Shown here: one piece after another, positions 6,055 through 9,392 of the stretch
How positions within the stretch are numbered: the first letter of the stretch is position 1
Layout of the letters: every line of letters starts with the position of its first letter
NCBI GenBank assembly: GCA_025458545.1
Contig: JALOSH010000066.1
Location: 1-9,392 of the forward strand
Direction of reading: 5' to 3'
Source of the DNA: Hydrogenophaga sp.
GTDB taxonomy: Bacteria > Pseudomonadota > Gammaproteobacteria > Burkholderiales > Burkholderiaceae
DNA length: 9,392 bases
Translations under genes and position numbers: made by a program
Notes under the pieces: model-generated
Told to the model about the DNA's origin: nothing
Database searches by the model: none
What the model saw: only the letters and a program-made list of their open reading frames with translations

Positions 6055-7122
6055 ATGCCCCACACCCACAAGATCACGCCACAAGAAGCCCTGCAGCGCA
6101 CCATCGAGCACCGCGAAATCTTTCACGACGAAATGCTGCATCTCATGCGCCTGATCATGAGCGGTGAGATGTCGCCGGTCATGATGGCGGCCTTCATCAC
6201 CGGCCTGCGCGTGAAAAAGGAAACCATCGGTGAGATCACAGCGGCCGCGCAGGTGATGCGCGAGTTCTCCACCAAGGTTCACGTGGCCGACAAGACGCAT
6301 CTGGTGGACATCGTGGGCACCGGCGGCGACGGCTCGCACACCTTCAACATTTCCACCTGCTCCATGTTCGTGGCCGCCGCCGCAGGCGCCAAGGTCAGCA
6401 AGCACGGCGGGCGCAGCGTCTCCAGCAAGAGCGGCAGCGCCGACGTGCTGGAAAGCCTGGGGCTGAACATCAACCTGCCGCCCGATCAGATTGCGCGCTG
6501 CATCGCGCAGGTGGGTGTGGGTTTCATGTTCGCGCCCAACCACCACCCGGCCATGAAAAACGTGGCACCCATCCGCCGCGAGCTGGGCATGAAGACCATC
6601 TTCAACATCCTCGGCCCGCTCACCAACCCGGCCTCGGCGCCCAACATCCTGATGGGCGTGTTCCACCCCGATCTGGTGGGTATCCAGGTGCGGGCGCTGC
6701 AGCGCCTGGGCGCCGAACACGCGGTGGTGGTCTACGGCCGCGATGGCATGGACGAGGTGTCGCTCGGCGCCGCCACCATGGTCGGCGAGCTGAAAAACGG
6801 CGAAATCACCGAATACGAGGTGCATCCCGAAGACTTCGGCATGACCATGGCGAGTAGCCGCACGCTGCGGGTGGAAACGCCTGAAGACTCCAAGGCCATG
6901 CTCTTGGGCGTGTTGAACAACGTCGACGATCCGGCCCTGAAAGCGGCGAAAGACATCGTGGCGCTCAACGCGGGCGTGGCGCTGTACGCCGCCAACCTGA
7001 CGCCGGACATGAAAGAAGGTGTGGCAAAGGCGCGCCGGGCCATCGAGTCCGGCGCGGCGGCCCAGAAGCTGCGCGAGCTGACCGATTTCACCCAGGCCGT
7101 GACGGCCCACAGCGGTCCCTGA
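6055..7122 (+). CDS. trpD: Anthranilate phosphoribosyltransferase
   Basis: A 355-residue enzyme that joins anthranilate to PRPP, giving N-(5'-phosphoribosyl)anthranilate, the second step of tryptophan synthesis. Key motifs are complete: [17 protein letters not shown] (85-101; the GTGGD loop binds PRPP), [18 protein letters not shown] (116-133; PRPP and Mg binding), NHHPAM (162-167; anthranilate channel), RRELG (174-178) and [10 protein letters not shown] (184-193). The length is normal for a stand-alone TrpD, not fused to TrpG as in enteric bacteria. GGAG at 6045-6048, six bases before the ATG, is a good ribosome site. The final base of its TGA stop is the first base of the ATG of the small ORF that follows. 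Confidence 0.97.
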   Translation: MPHTHKITPQEALQRTIEHREIFHDEMLHLMRLIMSGEMSPVMMAAFITGLRVKKETIGEITAAAQVMREFSTKVHVADKTHLVDIVGTGGDGSHTFNISTCSMFVAAAAGAKVSKHGGRSVSSKSGSADVLESLGLNINLPPDQIARCIAQVGVGFMFAPNHHPAMKNVAPIRRELGMKTIFNILGPLTNPASAPNILMGVFHPDLVGIQVRALQRLGAEHAVVVYGRDGMDEVSLGAATMVGELKNGEITEYEVHPEDFGMTMASSRTLRVETPEDSKAMLLGVLNNVDDPALKAAKDIVALNAGVALYAANLTPDMKEGVAKARRAIESGAAAQKLRELTDFTQAVTAHSGP

Positions 7123-7274
7123 TGTCCGCCATGCCCGTGTGGCTGCAAAACGAAGGCGCCTGGATCGCCATCGGCGTGTCGCTGCTGTTCATCGTGGCCG
7201 GTGTGGTGATGCACCGGGTCATCAAGAAGGTGCTCCAGGCGCCTTCGCCCCAGGAAAACGAAATCCATGAGTGA
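7122..7274 (+). CDS. Small single-pass membrane protein, uncharacterised
   Basis: A 50-codon ORF that exactly fills the space between trpD and trpC. Its ATG overlaps the trpD stop (TGATG) and its TGA lies eight bases inside trpC, so it is coupled at both ends. The predicted product starts [20 protein letters not shown], followed by [20 protein letters not shown] and a short polar tail. Residues about 12-30 make one membrane helix, and the HRVIKK cluster after it predicts the C-terminus in the cytoplasm. I recognise no family. Its purpose could be its own product, for example a small membrane anchor, or simply to carry ribosomes across to trpC. An alternative start is the ATG at codon 4. It is short enough to be missed by annotation with a length cut-off. 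Confidence 0.68.
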   Translation: MSAMPVWLQNEGAWIAIGVSLLFIVAGVVMHRVIKKVLQAPSPQENEIHE

Positions 7275-8067
7275 CATCCTCAACAGAATAGTAGCCGTCA
7301 AGCACGAAGAGATCGCCGCGGCGCGCAAGAAGAAACCGCTCGACGTGGTGCGAGAAGACGCCGAGAGCCGCGTGCTCACGCGCGACTTCGAAGGCGCCTT
7401 GCGCGGCAAGATCGCCAGCGGCCAGGCGGCGGTGATCGCCGAGATCAAGAAGGCCAGCCCCAGCAAAGGCGTGTTGCGCGAAGACTTCATTCCGGCCGAC
7501 ATCGCCCAGAGTTACGCCGAGGGCGATGGCCATGTCAGCGCGGCCTGCCTGTCGGTGTTGACCGACAAACAGTTTTTCCAGGGTAGTCCGGATTTCCTCA
7601 AGCAGGCCCGTGCGAGTTGCGATCTGCCGGTGCTGCGCAAGGATTTCATGGTGGACCCTTACCAGGTGTTCGAAGCCCGTGCCATGGGGGCCGACGCCAT
7701 CCTGCTGATCGCAGCCTGCCTGGACGACGCGCAAATGACCGACCTGGAGGCCATCGCGCGGAGCCTGAACATGGCGGTGCTGGTTGAAGTGCACGACCGC
7801 GCCGAGCTTCAGCGGGCGCTGAAGCTCAAGACTCCGCTGTTGGGCATCAACAACCGCAATCTGCGCACCTTCGAGGTGACGCTGCAAACCACGCTGGACA
7901 TGTTGCCCGACGTGCCGGCCGACCGTTTGCTGATCACCGAGTCCGGCATCCTGAACCGCGACGATGTGACGCAGATGCGCGCCGCGGGCGTGCACGGCTT
8001 CCTGGTGGGTGAGGCCTTCATGCGGGCGCCCGATCCAGGCCTGGCCTTGGCCGAGCTGTTTGCCTGA
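7267..8067 (+). CDS. trpC: Indole-3-glycerol phosphate synthase
   Basis: A 266-residue TIM-barrel enzyme that converts CdRP to indole-3-glycerol phosphate with loss of CO2 and water. It is a single-function protein without the TrpF domain found fused in E. coli. Catalytic residues can be placed by comparison with the family: Glu59 and Lys61 in [12 protein letters not shown], Lys125 in LRKDF, Glu174 in VEVHD, Asn195 in GINNRNL, and Glu225/Ser226 in ESGI. The phosphate site [10 protein letters not shown] is at 244-253. The ATG lies within the last codons of the upstream small ORF, with AGGA at 7252-7255 eleven bases before it. ung starts eight bases after the stop, so the two may share a message. 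Confidence 0.97.
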   Translation: MSDILNRIVAVKHEEIAAARKKKPLDVVREDAESRVLTRDFEGALRGKIASGQAAVIAEIKKASPSKGVLREDFIPADIAQSYAEGDGHVSAACLSVLTDKQFFQGSPDFLKQARASCDLPVLRKDFMVDPYQVFEARAMGADAILLIAACLDDAQMTDLEAIARSLNMAVLVEVHDRAELQRALKLKTPLLGINNRNLRTFEVTLQTTLDMLPDVPADRLLITESGILNRDDVTQMRAAGVHGFLVGEAFMRAPDPGLALAELFA

Positions 8068-8075
8068 GCTGATCC

Positions 8076-8813
8076 GTGCAGAAACCATTGGAGTGGGGCG
8101 AGCCTCCAGCGGCCCCGGCCAACCAGCTGCAGGACATTGAGCCCGAGCGCTGGCGGGTGTCTGCGGATTGGGCGCCTCTGGTGGCCGATTTCTGGGCATC
8201 AACCACCGGTCAAAGCCTGCGGGCCTTTCTGCAGCACAGGCAACACCAGGGCGCCGTGATCTATCCATCCCAGCCCTTGCGGGCGATGGAGCTGACGCCG
8301 TTGGACGAGGTTCGGGTGGTCATCCTGGGTCAAGACCCCTACCACGGGCCAGGGCAGGCCGAGGGCCTGGCGTTTTCGGTCGCGCCCGGCGTCAAGACAC
8401 CGCCCAGCCTGCGCAACCTGTTCAAAGAGCGGCACCGCGACCTGGGCCTGCCTTTGCCGACCGACGGGTCGTTGGAGCGCTGGGCCCGGCAGGGGGTGCT
8501 GTTGCTCAACACCTGCCTCACGGTGGAAGACGGGCAGCCCGCCAGCCACGCTGGCCAGGGCTGGGAGTCGTTGACGGATGCAGTGATCCGCCAGTGCAAC
8601 GCCACCGGCACGCCGAAGGCCTTTCTGCTCTGGGGCGCCCATGCGCAGAAAAAGGCGGCCTCGATCGACGGCCAGCGGCACCACCTGCTGTGCGCCAACC
8701 ACCCGTCGCCGTTGTCGGCCAACCGTGGACCGGTGCCCTTCATGGGGTGCGGCCATCTGGGCGCGGCCAACCGCTGGCTGTCCAGCGAAGGGTTGCCCCC
8801 GGTGGCGTGGTGA
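8076..8813 (+). CDS. ung: Uracil-DNA glycosylase (family 1)
   Basis: A 245-residue DNA repair enzyme that removes uracil from DNA and leaves an abasic site. The water-activating motif GQDPYHGPGQAEGLAFSV is at 85-102, with catalytic Asp87 and the uracil-stacking Phe100. The uracil-recognising Asn145 is in LLLNTCLTV, and the minor-groove/catalytic motif HPSPLS (209-214) carries the essential His209. The start must be the GTG at 8076 or later, because an in-frame TGA lies two codons upstream; the next in-frame ATG would remove about 70 residues. The N-terminal extension rich in Pro/Ala is longer than in E. coli Ung. It follows trpC by eight bases, but its job has no link to tryptophan. Confidence 0.96.
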   Translation: MQKPLEWGEPPAAPANQLQDIEPERWRVSADWAPLVADFWASTTGQSLRAFLQHRQHQGAVIYPSQPLRAMELTPLDEVRVVILGQDPYHGPGQAEGLAFSVAPGVKTPPSLRNLFKERHRDLGLPLPTDGSLERWARQGVLLLNTCLTVEDGQPASHAGQGWESLTDAVIRQCNATGTPKAFLLWGAHAQKKAASIDGQRHHLLCANHPSPLSANRGPVPFMGCGHLGAANRWLSSEGLPPVAW

Positions 8814-8825
8814 TGGGGGCAGGGG

Positions 8826-8855
8826 CTGACAGCTGCCCTGAAACCATGGCATAAT
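8826..8855 (+). promoter_or_regulatory. Sigma-70 promoter of the tRNA-tuf operon
   Basis: CTGACA (8826-8831) and CATAAT (8850-8855) each match five of six consensus positions and are 18 bp apart. The start point would be about 8862, some nine bases before the first tRNA. The GC-rich stretch after the -10 (GCTGGGC) is of the kind found at stable-RNA promoters under stringent control. A GGGCAG/CTGCCC stem (8817-8822 with 8833-8838) overlaps the -35 and may end ung transcripts, but has no T-run. Confidence 0.75.
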
Positions 8856-8870
8856 GCTGGGCTACGCTAT

Positions 8871-8972
8871 GGAGGGGTGGCCGAGTGGTTAAAGGCAGCA
8901 GACTGTAAATCTGCCCGCTAGTAAATCTGCCCGCTAACGCGTACGCTGGTTCGAATCCAGCCCCCTCCACCA
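8871..8972 (+). tRNA. tRNA-Tyr (GTA) with a 16-nt insertion in the anticodon-variable region
   Basis: The gene folds as a class II tRNA. The acceptor stem GGAGGGG pairs with CCCCTCC (8962-8968), A73 is 8969, and CCA (8970-8972) is encoded. The anticodon stem GCAGA (8898-8902) pairs with TCTGC (8910-8914) around the loop CTGTAAA, with anticodon GTA at 8905-8907. The T arm is GCTGG-TTCGAAT-CCAGC (8945-8961). G1-C72, A73 and G34 agree with bacterial tyrosine identity. What is abnormal is the region from the anticodon to the variable arm, where a 16-nt unit is repeated exactly in tandem. The variable region is therefore 30 nt (8915-8944) instead of the 14 nt left when one copy is removed, and the gene is 102 rather than 86 nt including CCA. 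All other arms are intact, so it may still work, or it may be a damaged copy. Confidence 0.9.
8905..8936 (+). repeat. Exact 16-bp tandem duplication inside tRNA-Tyr
   Basis: The unit GTAAATCTGCCCGCTA occurs at 8905-8920 and again, identical, at 8921-8936. It begins at the first anticodon base and ends in the variable arm. The bases flanking the two copies differ on both sides, so the repeat length is exactly 16. Deleting one copy restores a standard tRNA-Tyr sequence. Slippage during replication is the simplest origin. Confidence 0.97.
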
Positions 8973-8987
8973 GTGCCGATGTTTGTG

Positions 8988-9033
8988 AGAGCGATTGGAA
9001 TCAAAGCGCTCTGGACGTTCCGACCGGTGTCGG
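8988..9033 (+). other. Hairpins in the tRNA-Tyr/tRNA-Gly spacer
   Basis: The 72-base spacer holds two stem-loops: AGAGCG/CGCTCT (8988-8993 with 9007-9012) and CCGAC-CGGT-GTCGG (9020-9033). A similar small stem, CCGGT-TTT-ACCGG (9160-9172), lies in the 62-base spacer before tRNA-Thr. They are probable folding or RNase processing signals of the multi-tRNA transcript and have no T-run to suggest termination. Confidence 0.4.
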
Positions 9034-9044
9034 GAAGGTTTCAG

Positions 9045-9118
9045 GCGGGAGTAGTTCAATGGTAGAACTCCAGCCTTCCAAGCTGATCACGCGGGTTCGA
9101 TTCCCGTCTCCCGCTCCA
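9045..9118 (+). tRNA. tRNA-Gly (TCC)
   Basis: A 74-nt tRNA with encoded CCA (9116-9118) and discriminator U at 9115. Acceptor GCGGGAG pairs with CTCCCGC (9108-9114). The anticodon loop CTTCCAA gives anticodon TCC at 9077-9079, which reads GGA and GGG codons. The T loop TTCGATT is standard. The outermost pair of the anticodon stem (C9070 with A9086, positions 27-43) is a mismatch; the other four pairs are good. The match to E. coli glyT and the same place in a tyr-gly-thr-tuf cluster support the call. Confidence 0.96.
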
Positions 9119-9180
9119 TGTTCTGTCAGTGGCTCGGTGTATGAAGTTTCCTGAGGCGTCCGGTTTTACCGGGTGTCTTG

Positions 9181-9255
<75 letters not shown>

Positions 9256-9296
9256 TCTTTGTTCTGGTGTTTCGGCATTTTTGATTTTGGAGCTGA

Positions 9297-9392
<96 letters not shown>

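Noticed and set aside
8905..8936. The 16-nt insertion as a tRNA intron
   Set aside because: Bacterial tRNA introns are large self-splicing group I elements. A 16-nt exact duplication has no such structure, and bacteria lack the archaeal-type splicing endonuclease.
8740..8970. Minus-strand ORF starting MEGAGFEPAYAL
   Set aside because: It is the antisense of tRNA-Tyr and the end of ung. The GAGFEP-type start is a well-known false protein produced by reading a class II tRNA backwards.

Overview
This is chromosomal housekeeping DNA from a GC-rich betaproteobacterium, most likely a member of the Comamonadaceae (Hydrogenophaga/Acidovorax-like). The evidence is the gene order rpe-gph-trpE-trpG ... 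trpD-trpC-ung, the protein sequences, a GC-rich intergenic repeat of a kind I associate with this family, and the tRNA-Tyr/tRNA-Gly/tRNA-Thr/tuf cluster. No phage, plasmid, transposon or CRISPR material was seen.

Layout. (1) 2-930, + strand: the 3' end of rpe (ribulose-phosphate 3-epimerase) overlaps gph (phosphoglycolate phosphatase) by one base. (2) 956-1034: a hairpin-forming repeat separates gph from a convergent gene. (3) 1036-1647, - strand: a secreted chalcone-isomerase-like protein with its own promoter and a palindromic operator candidate. (4) 1769-2054: the trpE control region. It has a candidate extended -10 promoter, an inverted repeat over the -35 area, a 27-codon leader ORF containing Trp-Pro-Trp, and several mutually exclusive hairpins. 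(5) 2055-8067, + strand: a trp operon in the order trpE, trpG, ltaE (threonine aldolase), a LysE/RhtB-type exporter, trpD, an unannotated 50-codon membrane-protein ORF, and trpC. ung follows eight bases later. (6) 8826-9392: a strong promoter drives tRNA-Tyr(GTA), tRNA-Gly(TCC), tRNA-Thr(GGT) and then tuf, which runs off the window. This is the same order as the tyrU-glyT-thrT-tufB cluster of E. coli.

How they work together. TrpE and TrpG form anthranilate synthase, TrpD adds the phosphoribosyl group, and TrpC closes the indole ring after the isomerase step. trpF, trpB and trpA are not in this window. The upstream leader suggests control by the supply of charged tRNA-Trp, although no U-tract terminator is visible, so the output step may be translational or Rho-dependent. 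ltaE and the exporter split the biosynthetic genes into two halves, with two strong hairpins ahead of ltaE.

The most unusual item is the tRNA-Tyr gene. It carries an exact 16-bp tandem duplication that starts at the anticodon and runs into the variable arm. This stretches the variable region from 14 to 30 nt while every other part of the tRNA stays canonical. Next in interest are the Trp leader and the small translationally coupled membrane ORF between trpD and trpC.
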